A stretch of 64,000 bases of DNA from Streptomyces sp. SUK 48 (GTDB taxonomy: Bacteria > Actinomycetota > Actinomycetes > Streptomycetales > Streptomycetaceae): NCBI RefSeq assembly GCF_009650765.1, contig NZ_CP045740.1:3448001-3512000 (forward strand), written 5' to 3'. Both the position numbers and the translations under genes were made by a program. Under the pieces are notes generated by a model that did not search any database, was not told the origin of the DNA, and saw only the letters and a list, made by a program, of their open reading frames with translations. Below, in pieces: positions 38,223 to 47,520 of the stretch; the first letter of the stretch is position 1; every line of letters starts with the position of its first letter.

Positions 38223-39307
38223 GAGTACAGGTTCTCCTTGCTGACCTCGTGCACATGGTCGTGGTGGCCCGGCACATGCGGGTCGGTGACCGGCAGGGAG
38301 GAGTCGGCGGACAGGTCCCAGCTGGAGGCGGCCCGGCCCCGGGCGACCATCTCGGCGCCGAGCGCGGCCACCATCGCGCCGTTGTCCGTGCACAGCTTGG
38401 GGCGCGGCACGCGCAGCCGGATGCCGGCCGCCTCGCAGCGTTCCTGGGCGAGGACGCGCAGCCGGGAGTTGGCCGCCACCCCGCCGCCGATCATCAGGTG
38501 GTCGACGCCCTCGTCCTTGCAGGCGCGCACGGCCTTGCGGGTGAGCACGTCCACCACGGCCTCCTGGAAGGAGGCGGCCACATCGCGCACCGGGACCTCC
38601 TCGCCGGCCGCGCGCTTCGCCTCGATCCAGCGGGCCACGGCGGTCTTGAGGCCGGAGAAGGAGAAGTCGTACGCCGCGTCGCGCGGGCCGGTCAGGCCGC
38701 GCGGGAAGCTGATCGCGGCCGGGTCGCCCTCCTTGGCGTACCGGTCGATGACCGGGCCGCCGGGGAAGCCCAGGTTCAGCACGCGGGCGATCTTGTCGAA
38801 CGCCTCGCCGGCCGCGTCGTCGATGGTCGCGCCCATCGGCCGGACGTCGGAGGTGATGTCCGAGGACAGCAGCAGCGAGGAGTGGCCGCCGGAGACCAGC
38901 AGCGCCATCGTCGGCTCGGGCAGCGGGCCGTGCTCCAGCTGGTCCACGCAGATGTGCGAGGCGAGGTGGTTGACGCCGTAGAGGGGCTTGCCGAGCGCGT
39001 AGGCGTACGCCTTGGCGGCGGAGACGCCGACCAGGAGGGCGCCCGCGAGGCCGGGCCCCGCGGTGACCGAGATGCCGTCGAGGTCCCGGGCGCTGACCCC
39101 GGCCTCCTTCAGGGCGCGGTCGATGGTCGGGACCATCGCCTCCAGGTGGGCCCGGGAGGCGACCTCCGGGACGACGCCGCCGAAGCGGGCGTGCTCGTCC
39201 ACGCTGGAGGCGACGGCGTCGGCCAGCAGGGTGGTGCCGCGCACGATGCCGACGCCGGTCTCGTCGCAGGAGGTCTCGATGCCGAGGACGAGGGGTTCGT
39301 CAGCCAT
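38219..39307 (-). CDS. tsaD: tRNA threonylcarbamoyladenosine (t6A) transferase subunit TsaD
   Basis: 362 aa. Transfers threonylcarbamoyl from TC-AMP to A37 of tRNAs reading ANN codons, with TsaB and TsaE. ASKHA fold: [30 protein letters not shown], the metal-ligand motif [46 protein letters not shown] and [11 protein letters not shown]. It overlaps the 3' end of rimI by 8 bp. In an operon tsaB-rimI-tsaD-hypothetical on the minus strand. Confidence 0.97.
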   Translation of the reverse strand: MADEPLVLGIETSCDETGVGIVRGTTLLADAVASSVDEHARFGGVVPEVASRAHLEAMVPTIDRALKEAGVSARDLDGISVTAGPGLAGALLVGVSAAKAYAYALGKPLYGVNHLASHICVDQLEHGPLPEPTMALLVSGGHSSLLLSSDITSDVRPMGATIDDAAGEAFDKIARVLNLGFPGGPVIDRYAKEGDPAAISFPRGLTGPRDAAYDFSFSGLKTAVARWIEAKRAAGEEVPVRDVAASFQEAVVDVLTRKAVRACKDEGVDHLMIGGGVAANSRLRVLAQERCEAAGIRLRVPRPKLCTDNGAMVAALGAEMVARGRAASSWDLSADSSLPVTDPHVPGHHDHVHEVSKENLYS

Positions 39308-39797
39308 TGATCTCGGTTCCTTGAACAGATGCGGAAGGGTCGGTCAGGCGCATCACCAGGGCGTCCACGTTGCCCGGCTGGTAGTAGCCGCGCCGGAACC
39401 CGATGGGGGCGAAGCCGAAGCGCTCGTACAGCTTCTGCGCGCGGATGTTGTCCACCCGGACTTCGAGCATCACCTCGTGGCACTCGAACGCGGTCGCCGC
39501 CCCCAGCAGATCGGTCAGCAGCCGGCCGCCGAGCCCCGAGCCCTGGAGGTCGCGGGCGACGGCGATGGTCTGGATGTCGGCGAGGTCGCCGGAGGCGGCG
39601 AGGCCCGCGTAGCCGACGACCCGGCCGGTGCCGTCCTCGGCGGTGACATAGCGGCGGGTGGCCTCGGCGCCCCGGGAGTGGGCCAGTTCGGACCAGAACA
39701 TGCCCCGGGACCAGGCGTCCTCCGGGAACAGGTCCTTCTCCAGCTCCAGGACCTGATCGATGTCCCACCAGCGCATCTCACGCAGTTCGACGGTCAC
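39300..39797 (-). CDS. rimI: Ribosomal-protein-alanine N-acetyltransferase RimI
   Basis: 165 aa GNAT enzyme. [23 protein letters not shown] at the N-terminus, the acetyl-CoA loop [15 protein letters not shown] (Q/R-x-x-G-x-G/A), [27 protein letters not shown] at the C-terminus as in RimI. Overlaps tsaB by 4 bp and tsaD by 8 bp. Acetylates the N-terminus of ribosomal protein S18 in characterised relatives; the placement between tsaB and tsaD is conserved widely. Confidence 0.94.
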   Translation of the reverse strand: MTVELREMRWWDIDQVLELEKDLFPEDAWSRGMFWSELAHSRGAEATRRYVTAEDGTGRVVGYAGLAASGDLADIQTIAVARDLQGSGLGGRLLTDLLGAATAFECHEVMLEVRVDNIRAQKLYERFGFAPIGFRRGYYQPGNVDALVMRLTDPSASVQGTEING

Positions 39798-40450
39798 TTC
39801 GGGGTGACCACCTTGTAGTTCTTGGGGACCTGCGCGTCCGGGCGGCGCAGGTACAGCGGCCTCGGCGCGGGCAGTTCCTCCCCGGCGGCCAGCCGCTCGG
39901 CGGCGAGCGCGGCCAGCGCGGCGGCGGACACGTGCTCGGGCTCATGGGCGCTCGGGAACGTGTCCGGGTAGAGCAGGGCGCCCGCGCCGGCCGCCGGGAG
40001 CCCGGCGACCCGCTCGGCGATGTCGGCCGGGCGGTCGACGGCCGGGCCGGTCAGCCGGGTGCGGGAGTCGGCGTACGTCGCCCAGTAGACCTCCTTGCGC
40101 CGGGCGTCGGTGGCCACGACGAAGGGGCCCTTTTCGATGTCGGCGGCGTAGGCGAGGCCGTCCAGGGTGCACACGCCGTACACGGGGACGCCGAGCGCCA
40201 GGCCGAAGGTGTCGGCGGTCATCAGGCCGACGCGCAGTCCGGTGTAGGGGCCGGGTCCGGTGCCGACGACGATCCCGGTGACCGCCTCCAGCGTGAGGCC
40301 GGCCTCGGTGAGGACCCGGTCGACGGCCGGCAGCAGCAGCTCCCCGTGCCGGCGCGCGTCCACCTGCTTCGAGGAGGCGATGACGTCCGTGCCGTCGTGC
40401 AGGGCGACGGTGACGGCGGGCGTTGCGGTATCCAGAGCGAGCAAGAGCAC
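39794..40450 (-). CDS. tsaB: t6A modification protein TsaB
   Basis: 218 aa, ASKHA-fold partner of TsaD. LLALDTATPAVTVALHD start, then GIVVGTGPGPYTGLRVGLMTADTFGLALGVPVYGVCTLDGLA, the characteristic TsaB core. It lacks the TsaD metal His pair, as expected for the regulatory partner. First gene of the tsaB-rimI-tsaD unit; divergent from the LDT-like gene. Confidence 0.95.
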   Translation of the reverse strand: MLLLALDTATPAVTVALHDGTDVIASSKQVDARRHGELLLPAVDRVLTEAGLTLEAVTGIVVGTGPGPYTGLRVGLMTADTFGLALGVPVYGVCTLDGLAYAADIEKGPFVVATDARRKEVYWATYADSRTRLTGPAVDRPADIAERVAGLPAAGAGALLYPDTFPSAHEPEHVSAAALAALAAERLAAGEELPAPRPLYLRRPDAQVPKNYKVVTPK

Positions 40451-40570
40451 GCGAACAGCCTACGGCGCCCGCGCCTCGCGCACGGCCGTCCGGGGCGGAC
40501 GGTCACCGGCTGCTACGGTCTGTACGAAGTACGACATATCGCGCACGGCGGACGGCGGAGGTGGAAGCAG

Positions 40571-41131
40571 GTGGCAGGGACCAGCTCGGGAATCGTGGCC
40601 GGCCTGACCGCGGCGGCCCTCGGCGTGGTCGGCTTCCTGGCGTACGAGGCGTACGCGACGGTCCCGGCGGGGCTGGGCATCCGCCCCGCGGCCAACGGCT
40701 CGCCCGGCGCGCAGGCCACGAAGGCGCCCCGGGACCGGCGGCACCCGACCGCCCTGCCGAGCGGTTCCGGCAAGGGTGAACGGGTGGTGTACTCGGTGGA
40801 CGACGACCGGGTCTGGCTGGTCGGCGCGGGCAACGGGGTGCTGCGCACCTTCCGCGTCCGCCCCGGCACGGTCGACCCGCCCGTCGGCACGTACTGGGTG
40901 ACCTCCCGCTCGCACGCCGTCACCGGCACGGACGGCATCCCCATCGAACACGTGGTCCGCTTCACCACGGTCGACGGCGTCACCATCGGCTTCTCCGCCC
41001 CCGTCACACCCGACGCGGTCCCGGCGCCGGACGCGGGCACCCGGACGGGCGGCATCCGCGAGACCCGCCCGGACGGGGACGCGATGTGGAAGTTCGCGAC
41101 GATCGGCGAACGCATCCTGGTGATCCACTGA
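40571..41131 (+). CDS. Membrane-anchored YkuD-like protein lacking the catalytic motif
   Basis: 186 aa from the GTG at 40571, with GGAGG about ten bases upstream. One N-terminal transmembrane helix (~7-27) and an extracytoplasmic domain. VVYSVDDDRVWLVGAGNGVLRTFRV, then PPVGTYWVTSRSHAV and IPIEHVVRFT match the beta-strands of L,D-transpeptidase (YkuD) domains. However, the HG...SHGC block with the nucleophile Cys is absent; the protein contains no Cys at all. So it is probably not a transpeptidase; binding or structural role in the envelope is inferred. Confidence 0.8.
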   Translation: MAGTSSGIVAGLTAAALGVVGFLAYEAYATVPAGLGIRPAANGSPGAQATKAPRDRRHPTALPSGSGKGERVVYSVDDDRVWLVGAGNGVLRTFRVRPGTVDPPVGTYWVTSRSHAVTGTDGIPIEHVVRFTTVDGVTIGFSAPVTPDAVPAPDAGTRTGGIRETRPDGDAMWKFATIGERILVIH

Positions 41132-41208
41132 GCGCTCCGCCGGGGGCCGCCGACGCTCTCGGGGGCCGGCGGCGTCTCGCGGCGGACGGCCCTGGAGACC
41201 CCGGAGGG

Positions 41209-41397
41209 TTACGCCGCTCGTCTCGGGCTGTCGGCCTGCCGGGGGGCGCGGGGCTCCGGGGGGCGCGGCGGGCTGGAGACCTGTGCCGCGGCGGCGCAGG
41301 ACGCCAGCAGGACGTGCATGGGGACCGGCGCGGGGGCCTTCGGGGGGCGGGGGGCGGGCATGGGCGCCTCCTGAGGTGCGGCGGCGTAGTGAGGCAT
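41209..41397 (-). CDS. Doubtful small Pro/Ala-rich protein
   Basis: 62 aa with a central MHVLLASCAAAAQVSS and otherwise Pro/Ala/Arg-rich. Weak ribosome site and no recognised family. It is the only coding candidate in the 352-bp gap 41132-41484; may be non-coding. Confidence 0.3.
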   Translation of the reverse strand: MPHYAAAPQEAPMPAPRPPKAPAPVPMHVLLASCAAAAQVSSPPRPPEPRAPRQADSPRRAA

Positions 41398-41484
41398 GCC
41401 TGACTACGGGCTGGACACCATGTCATCACGCCCGGGATGGCCGCGCAACATCTTGCCGACGGCCTGTCGGAAAACGGGCCGGGT

Positions 41485-42015
41485 TCAGGCCGTGAGGGTC
41501 TCCAGGCCCGCCTCGGCCCAGCGCGCGCCGAGCCCCGTGAGGGTCACATGCCGCACCTCGTCCGTGGTGTCGCCGACCGCGCGGTGGATGACCAGCTGGA
41601 GCCGGTCCTCGGTCAGCTCCTCGACCTTGCCCTCGCCCCACTCCACGACGATCACCGAGTCGGACAGCGAGACGTCGAGGTCCAGGTCCTCCATCTCGTC
41701 CAGACCGCCGCCGAGCCGGTAGGCGTCCACATGCACGAGCGGCGGGCCGTCGCCGAGGGACGGATGCACCCGGGCGATCACGAAGGTCGGCGAGGTGACC
41801 GCGCCGCGCACACCGAGCCCCTCCCCCAGGCCCCGGGTCAGCGTGGTCTTGCCCGCGCCCAGTTCGCCGGAGAGCATCACCAGGTCCCCGGCGCGCAGCA
41901 GCTTGGCGAGGCGCCGGCCCAGCTCACGCATCTGCTCGGGCGAGGTGATCGTCAGCCGGGTCTCCGCCCGGTCGTGCTCAGCGGGGTCGTGCGGTGCTGC
42001 TGCTGGACGTTCCAT
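41485..42015 (-). CDS. tsaE: t6A modification ATPase TsaE
   Basis: 176 aa. P-loop GELGAGKTTLTRGL, SPTFVIARVH, HVDAYRLGGGLDEMEDL and VIVVEWGEGKVEEL, the TsaE signature set. ATP hydrolysis resets the TsaBD complex. The N-terminal ~20 residues are an extra unstructured segment whose coding DNA overlaps the 3' end of the upstream alpha/beta hydrolase by 38 bp; a start further in is possible. Confidence 0.95.
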   Translation of the reverse strand: MERPAAAPHDPAEHDRAETRLTITSPEQMRELGRRLAKLLRAGDLVMLSGELGAGKTTLTRGLGEGLGVRGAVTSPTFVIARVHPSLGDGPPLVHVDAYRLGGGLDEMEDLDLDVSLSDSVIVVEWGEGKVEELTEDRLQLVIHRAVGDTTDEVRHVTLTGLGARWAEAGLETLTA

Positions 42016-43216
42016 AGGAACTTACGGTAGCCGCTGCGGGCACCGCTCCCGCCCGGGTGAGCAGATCGGCGAGGCGGTCTATGACCACCTCCGGGTGCTC
42101 CAGCATCACCAGGTGCCCGGCGTCCGGCACCAGCACCAGCTCGGCGTCGGGCAGCTCGTCGGCTATGGCCTCGCTGTGCCCGCTCGGCGTGACCAGGTCC
42201 TGCACACCCGCCAGCACCAGCACCGGCAGCTGCCGGAAGCAGGCCAGCGCGCTCGTCTTGTCGTGGTCGGTGAAGGCCGGGTAGAACTCGGCGACGACGT
42301 CGATCGGCGTGGACTCGATCATCCGCTCGGCGAACCGCTCCACCGCCGGGTCGATGTCCCGCCCGGCGAACGAGTACCGCTTGATGACCCCGGCGAACAG
42401 CTCCGCCGTCGCCCGGCGCCCCTTCTCCACCAGCTCCGCCTGCTGCCCGAGCGCCTTGAGCACCCCGGGCAGGATCCGGCGTATCGCGTTGACGCCGGCC
42501 ACCGGCAGCCCGAAGTTCACCTCGCCGAGCCGCCCCGAGGACGTGCCCACGAACGCGGTGCCGACCACCCGCTCCGCGATCAGCTCCGGGTACTGCGCGG
42601 CGAGCGCCATCACGGTCATCCCGCCCATCGAGTGGCCGACCAGCACGATCGGCCCCTCGGGCACGGCCGCGTCGACGACCGCCTTCAGATCGCGGCCGAG
42701 CTGGTCGATGGTCAGCGGCTCCCGGTCCCGGCTCTGCGCCACACCCCGCCCGGAGCGGCCGTGGCTGCGCTGGTCCCAGTGCACCGTGCGGACGACCCCG
42801 CGCAGGGCCGCCCGCTGGAAGTGCCAGGAGTCCTGGTTGAGGCAGTAGCCGTGGCAGAAGACGACGGTGACCGGGGCCGGCGCCTTGCGGCCGAAGAGCC
42901 TGAGCCGGCGCGCGGAGGGCGGGGCGCCCGCGTCCGGCTCCGCCTCGTCGACCTCGTAGTACAGCTCGGTGCCGTCGTCGGCGTACGCCTTGCCCGGGGT
43001 GCCGCGCAGGGTGCCGTAGGGCCCCGCGGAGTCCAGGGCGAGGCGTGCCTTGCGGCGCACCGTGCGGCCCACCGTCATCCGCTCGACGGCGACACCGGCC
43101 GCCGCGCCCGCGGCGAGGACGCCTATCGCGGCACCGGCGATGCCGGTCGCCCTGCGCCAGTTGCCGGCCGCCGAGGCGACGGCGTCCGTCACCGCTTCCG
43201 CCCTGTTGTCGCTCAC
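41978..43216 (-). CDS. Alpha/beta hydrolase
   Basis: 412 aa from the GTG at 43216, preceded by AGGAGGAG. A hydrophobic N-terminal segment (GIAGAAIGVLAAGAAAGVAV) suggests membrane attachment. Fold features: VTVVFCHGYCLNQDSWHFQR (oxyanion region), VHWDQRSHGRSGRG, nucleophile elbow VLVGHSMGGMTVMA, and a late DAGHLVMLEHPEVV with the catalytic His. Located between alr and tsaE, a position conserved in Streptomyces. Substrate unknown. Confidence 0.93.
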   Translation of the reverse strand: MSDNRAEAVTDAVASAAGNWRRATGIAGAAIGVLAAGAAAGVAVERMTVGRTVRRKARLALDSAGPYGTLRGTPGKAYADDGTELYYEVDEAEPDAGAPPSARRLRLFGRKAPAPVTVVFCHGYCLNQDSWHFQRAALRGVVRTVHWDQRSHGRSGRGVAQSRDREPLTIDQLGRDLKAVVDAAVPEGPIVLVGHSMGGMTVMALAAQYPELIAERVVGTAFVGTSSGRLGEVNFGLPVAGVNAIRRILPGVLKALGQQAELVEKGRRATAELFAGVIKRYSFAGRDIDPAVERFAERMIESTPIDVVAEFYPAFTDHDKTSALACFRQLPVLVLAGVQDLVTPSGHSEAIADELPDAELVLVPDAGHLVMLEHPEVVIDRLADLLTRAGAVPAAATVSSYGTSSSSTARPR

Positions 43217-43366
43217 GTGCCGCTCCTCCTCGCCGTCGTACCGACTCGCCTGCCGATGCGCCGTACCGATGTTCGCCGAGACTGACCCGTCCGGGTGTGC
43301 GGATGTGACCGGTGTTACACGTTGATGTGGGACAGCCGGTCGCGCTCGCGGCCGTTCGCGGACGGG

Positions 43367-44581
43367 TTATCCGCGCGCGTCCCCGTTGACGGCGTCGATG
43401 CCGTCGACGGCGTCGCTGCCCTCGACCTCATGGACGTAGACGCGCGGCACGCGGGTTCCGACGCGCGTGACGATCTCGTACCCGATCGTGCCGCAGGCCG
43501 TCGCCCAGTCCTCGGCGGTGGGCTCGCCCCGGTCGCCGGGGCCGAAGAGCACGGCCTCGGTGCCGACCGGCGGTTCGTCGCCGCCGAGGTCCACCACGAA
43601 CTGGTCCATGGCGACCCGCCCGGCGACCGTCCGCCACTTGCCGTCGATCAGCACCGGCCCGGCGCCGGAGGCGTGCCGCGGGATGCCGTCGCCGTAGCCG
43701 AGCGGGACGAGGCCGAGGGTGGTGTCGCCGGGTGTGACGTAGTGGTGGCCGTAACTGACCCCGTGCCCGCCCGGCACCCGCTTGACCAGGGCCAGCGAGG
43801 CGCTGAGCCTCATCACCGGGCGCAGTCCGAAGTCCGCCGGGGTGCCGACCTCGGGGCTGGGCGAGAGGCCGTACATGGCGATACCGGGACGGACCAGGTC
43901 GAAGTAGGTCTCGGGAAGGGTGAGCGTGGCGGGCGAGTTGGCGATGTGCCGCACCTCGGGGCGCACCCCCCGCGCCTCGGCGTACGCCACCATCTCCCGG
44001 AAGCGGGTGAGCTGGGCGGCGATGGAGGGGTGGCCCGGCTCGTCGGCGCAGGCGAAGTGCGACCACAGTCCGGTGACCCGGACCAGGCCCTCGGCCTCGG
44101 CGCGCACGGCGGCGGCGACCAGCTCCTCCCAGTCCGCCCCGGGCTGGCAGCCGTTGCGGCCGAGCCCGGTGTCGGCCTTGAGCTGGACGCGCGCGGTGCG
44201 GCCGGCGGCGCGGGCGGCCTCGGTGACCTCGCGCAGCGCCCACATCCCGCTGAGGGACACGTCGATGTCGGCCTCGACCGCCTGCCGCCAGGGCCCGCCG
44301 GGCACCCACAGCCAGCACAGGACGCGCTGGGTCAGCCCGGCCGCGCGCAGCGCGAGGGCCTCCTCGGGCAGGGCGGTGCCGATCCAGGTGGCCCCGGCCT
44401 CGACGGCCGCGCGGGCGCAGCGCAGCGCGCCGTGGCCGTATCCGTCGGCCTTGACGACGGCCATCACGGCCGCGTCGCCCACGCGGGCACGCAGGGTCCG
44501 CACATTGGCGCGCAGCGCGCCCAGATCGATCTCGGCACGGGCACGCAGAGGGGCGGTCGGCGCAGCTGGAGTCTCAGTCAT
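43367..44581 (-). CDS. alr: Alanine racemase
   Basis: 404 aa, PLP enzyme making D-alanine for peptidoglycan. PLP-Lys motif AVVKADGYGHG near the N-terminus, RVQLKADTGLGRNG, RHIANSPATL, RPGIAMYGLSPSPEV, and the catalytic Tyr region VSYGHHYVTP in the C-terminal beta domain. Upstream of the alpha/beta hydrolase on the same strand. Essential unless D-Ala is supplied. Confidence 0.97.
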   Translation of the reverse strand: MTETPAAPTAPLRARAEIDLGALRANVRTLRARVGDAAVMAVVKADGYGHGALRCARAAVEAGATWIGTALPEEALALRAAGLTQRVLCWLWVPGGPWRQAVEADIDVSLSGMWALREVTEAARAAGRTARVQLKADTGLGRNGCQPGADWEELVAAAVRAEAEGLVRVTGLWSHFACADEPGHPSIAAQLTRFREMVAYAEARGVRPEVRHIANSPATLTLPETYFDLVRPGIAMYGLSPSPEVGTPADFGLRPVMRLSASLALVKRVPGGHGVSYGHHYVTPGDTTLGLVPLGYGDGIPRHASGAGPVLIDGKWRTVAGRVAMDQFVVDLGGDEPPVGTEAVLFGPGDRGEPTAEDWATACGTIGYEIVTRVGTRVPRVYVHEVEGSDAVDGIDAVNGDARG

Positions 44582-44722
44582 GGCGCCCCCAGTCTCTCAG
44601 AGGGCGCGCCCGGCTCCCGGCCGTGGTGCGGGTACGGTCACCGCGCGGGCGCACGGGGCGGTACGGGTACGGCAGTTGGCCGGCGCCGGCGCCACGACGT
44701 CCCGGGCACCGCGCCCCGCCCC

Positions 44723-44806
44723 GCCTCCTCAGTCCCGCACGTCCCCGCCTCCTCAGTCCCGCACGTCCCCGCCCCGCCCCCGCCGTCTCAGTCCCGCACG
44801 TCCCGC
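44723..44806. repeat. 24-bp tandem repeats spanning the nnr stop codon
   Basis: Two identical 24-bp units (44723-44746, 44747-44770) and a third partial copy (about 44782-44805) that contains the last codons and stop of nnr. The stretch CTCAGTCCCGCACGTCCC is common to all three. Confidence 0.85.
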
Positions 44807-46218
44807 CACGCCTGCGGCACGCACTCCGCCACGTCGTGCGCCCCCGCGGGCGCGCCCCGCGCCGCGAACCGGCCCGCGAGGCCGTGCAGATACGCGGCGA
44901 CGCTGCCCGCGTCCAGGGCGGACAGGCCCGCGGCCAGCAGCGAGCCGCCGAGGCCGGAGAGCACGTCGCCGCTGCCCGCGGTGGCCAGCCAGGGGGTGCC
45001 GGTGGCGTTCACCCGTACCGCGCCGCCCGCCGCGTCCGCGACCAGCGTGGTCGAACCCTTGAGCAGCACGGTCGCCCGGTACGCCGCCGCCAGTTCGCGC
45101 GCCGCGGCCAGCCGGGCGCCCTCGACCTCCTCACGCGCCACGCCGAGCAGGGCCGCGGCCTCGCCCGCGTGGGGTGTCATCAGGGTGGGCGCGGTACGTC
45201 CCCGTACGGCGTCCCGGTCCGCGAGCCGCAGCCCGTCCGCGTCCAGCAGCACCGGCACCTCGGCGGCCAGCACCTCGGCGACGGTCGCCGCGTCGTCGCC
45301 CGCGCCGGGACCGGTGACCCATGCCTGCACCCGGCCCGCCTCGGCCGGGCCCCGGTCGGAGACCAGGGTCTCGGGGAAGCGGGAGACGACCGCCCGGGCG
45401 GCCGGGCCGACGTAGCGCACCGCCCCCGCGCCGCCGCGCAGCGCGCCAAAGACGGCGAGGACCGCGGCGCCCGGGTAGCGCGCGGAGCCGGCCGCGATGC
45501 CGACCACGCCCCGCCGGTACTTGTCGCTCTCGGCGGCCGGGTGCGGCAGCAGGCGCGCCACGTCCGCGTGTTGCAGCGCCTCCAGCTCGGGCTCGGCGGG
45601 CAGTTCGAGCCCGATGTCGACCAGCCGCACCACCCCGGCGTACTCCCGCGCCGGGTCCACCAGCAGTGCGGGCTTGTACGCGCCGAAGGTGACGGTGAGG
45701 TCCGCCCGTACGGCCGCGCCCCGCACCTGGCCGCTGTCCGCCTCGACCCCGCTGGGCAGATCCACCGCGACCACCGCGGCCCGGGTCCGCGCCACGGCCG
45801 CCACCAGCCGCTCGGCGTCGGGCCGCAGCCCGCCCGTGCCGCCGATCCCGACGATGCCGTCCACCACGAGGTCGGCCCGCCCGATCGCGTCGCCGGCCGC
45901 CTCGGGCACGGCACTCGTGCCCCCGGCCCGCCGCAGCGCGGCCAGTCCCTGGGCGTGCGCCCGCTCGGGCGACAGGAGTACGGCCGTCACTCCGGCCCCC
46001 CGTCGCGCCAGCCGGGCACCCGCGTACAGGGCGTCGCCGCCGTTGTCGCCGCTGCCGATCAGCAGGACCACCCGGCTGCCGTACACCCGGCCCAGCAGGT
46101 CGGCGCAGGCGGCGCTCAGCCCGGCAGCCGCCCGCTGCATCAGCGCCCCTTCGGGCAGCCGCGCCATCAGGGCCCGCTCGGCCGCCCGCACCGTCTCCAC
46201 GCCGTACGCACTCCGCAT
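44788..46218 (-). CDS. nnr: Bifunctional NAD(P)H-hydrate epimerase / ADP-dependent dehydratase
   Basis: 476 aa. Repairs hydrated NADH/NADPH. N-terminal epimerase (YjeF_N) domain: AERALMARLPEGALMQRAAAGL, LLIGSGDNGGDALYAGARLA, VDGIVGIGGTGGL, VAVDLPSGVEADSG. C-terminal dehydratase (carbohydrate-kinase-like) domain: KYRRGVVGIAAGSARYPGAA, LMTPHAGEAAALLG, LLKGSTTLVAD and ATAGSGDVLSGLGGSLLAAGLSALDA (catalytic Asp in GSGD). The extreme 3' end lies in a tandem repeat. Confidence 0.95.
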   Translation of the reverse strand: MRSAYGVETVRAAERALMARLPEGALMQRAAAGLSAACADLLGRVYGSRVVLLIGSGDNGGDALYAGARLARRGAGVTAVLLSPERAHAQGLAALRRAGGTSAVPEAAGDAIGRADLVVDGIVGIGGTGGLRPDAERLVAAVARTRAAVVAVDLPSGVEADSGQVRGAAVRADLTVTFGAYKPALLVDPAREYAGVVRLVDIGLELPAEPELEALQHADVARLLPHPAAESDKYRRGVVGIAAGSARYPGAAVLAVFGALRGGAGAVRYVGPAARAVVSRFPETLVSDRGPAEAGRVQAWVTGPGAGDDAATVAEVLAAEVPVLLDADGLRLADRDAVRGRTAPTLMTPHAGEAAALLGVAREEVEGARLAAARELAAAYRATVLLKGSTTLVADAAGGAVRVNATGTPWLATAGSGDVLSGLGGSLLAAGLSALDAGSVAAYLHGLAGRFAARGAPAGAHDVAECVPQAWRDVRD

Positions 46219-46294
46219 GGCACCGAGTCTGCCCCGTAACCCCCACCGCCCACACCCGGACCCGGCCGACGCCCCCCGCCCGCGCCGGGGCCGG

Positions 46295-46666
46295 TCAGCC
46301 CTCGGCGACCACCACGGCCGAGGCGACGCCCGCGTCATGGCTGAGGGAGAGATGCCAGGACCGCACCCCCAGCTCGGCGGCGCGCGCGGCGACCGTGCCG
46401 CGCACCCGCAGCCGCGGCCGCCCGCTGTCCTCGACGTACACCTCGGCGTCCGTCCACAGCAGCCCCGGCGGTGCCCCGAGCGCCTTGGCCAGCGCCTCCT
46501 TCGCCGCGAACCGGGCCGCCAGCGAGGCGACACCGCGCCGCTCCCCGCTGGGCAGCAGCAACTCCTCCGCCACGAACAGCCGGTCGGCCAGCTGCGGGGT
46601 CCGCTCCAGGGACGCCCGGAAGCGGTCGATCTCCGCCACGTCGATCCCGACTCCGATGATGCTCAT
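46295..46666 (-). CDS. acpS: Holo-[acyl-carrier-protein] synthase
   Basis: 123 aa from the ATG at 46666 (MSIIGVGID), matching the usual Streptomyces length; an ATG three codons upstream is less likely. Transfers 4'-phosphopantetheine to ACPs. Mg-binding [10 protein letters not shown] and the second motif [12 protein letters not shown] are intact. In Streptomyces AcpS serves fatty-acid and many polyketide ACPs. Upstream of nnr on the same strand, 76 bp apart. Confidence 0.96.
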   Translation of the reverse strand: MSIIGVGIDVAEIDRFRASLERTPQLADRLFVAEELLLPSGERRGVASLAARFAAKEALAKALGAPPGLLWTDAEVYVEDSGRPRLRVRGTVAARAAELGVRSWHLSLSHDAGVASAVVVAEG

Positions 46667-46718
46667 GGGCAGCACCCTAGGCCGATGGCGTCCCGCGCAT
46701 CCCCTCTACGCTTCCGGC

Positions 46719-47510
46719 ATGACGAGCACCACGCCCCAACAGGGCTATCTCACCGGCCTGTTCTCGCTGGACGGCCGTGTCGCCGTGGTGACCGGGGGCA
46801 GTTCCGGCATCGGACGGGCCGTCGCCGGGGCGCTGGCGCGGGCCGGGGCGCGCGTGGTGGTCGTGGCCCGGGGCGAGGCGCAACGGACGGCCACCGTGGA
46901 GGAGTTGACGGCGGAGGGCTGCCGGGCGGCCGGGGTCGCCGGGGACCTCTCCAGCCGGGCGGGCGTGCGGGCCGCGGCCGAGGCGGCGGCGGAGGTGTTC
47001 GGGGAGCCGGACATCCTGGTGAACTCGGCCGGGATCAATCTGCGGCCCCCGATGGGCGAACTGACCGAGGACGTCTGGGACGCCACCATGGCCGTCAACC
47101 TGGAGGCGCCCTTCCTGCTGGGGCAGCGGTTCGGGCCCGGCATGGCGGAGCGCGGCTTCGGCCGGATCATCCACATCAGCTCCCAGCAGGCGCACCGGGC
47201 CTTCGTGAGCAGCGGCGCGTACGGCGTCTCCAAGGGCGCGCTGGAGTCGCTCGCCCGCTCGCAGGCGGAGGCGTGGTCGCCGTACGGGGTCACCTGCAAC
47301 ACCCTGGTGCCGGGCTTCGTGATGACCCCGCTCAACGCGCGGCTCTCCGCCGACCCCGAGAAGGTCGCGGCACTGGCCGCGCGCACCCTGACCGGGCGCA
47401 ACGGTCTCGCGGAGGACTTCGCGGGCGCCGCCATCTTCCTCGCGAGCCGTGCCTCCGCCTACGTCACGGGCCAGTCGATCCACGTCGACGGAGGCTTCTC
47501 GGTCCACTAG
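46719..47510 (+). CDS. Short-chain dehydrogenase/reductase (FabG-like)
   Basis: 263 aa. TGGSSGIGRAVAGALARAGARVVVVAR, NSAGINLR at the NNAG position, catalytic Ser in IIHISSQQ, YGVSK, and a C-terminal FLASRASAYVTGQSIHVDGGF typical of FabG/gluconate-dehydrogenase-type SDRs. Substrate unknown. Divergent from acpS (52 bp) and ending 10 bp from convergent glmS. Confidence 0.92.
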   Translation: MTSTTPQQGYLTGLFSLDGRVAVVTGGSSGIGRAVAGALARAGARVVVVARGEAQRTATVEELTAEGCRAAGVAGDLSSRAGVRAAAEAAAEVFGEPDILVNSAGINLRPPMGELTEDVWDATMAVNLEAPFLLGQRFGPGMAERGFGRIIHISSQQAHRAFVSSGAYGVSKGALESLARSQAEAWSPYGVTCNTLVPGFVMTPLNARLSADPEKVAALAARTLTGRNGLAEDFAGAAIFLASRASAYVTGQSIHVDGGFSVH

Positions 47511-47520
47511 GGACGGCGGC

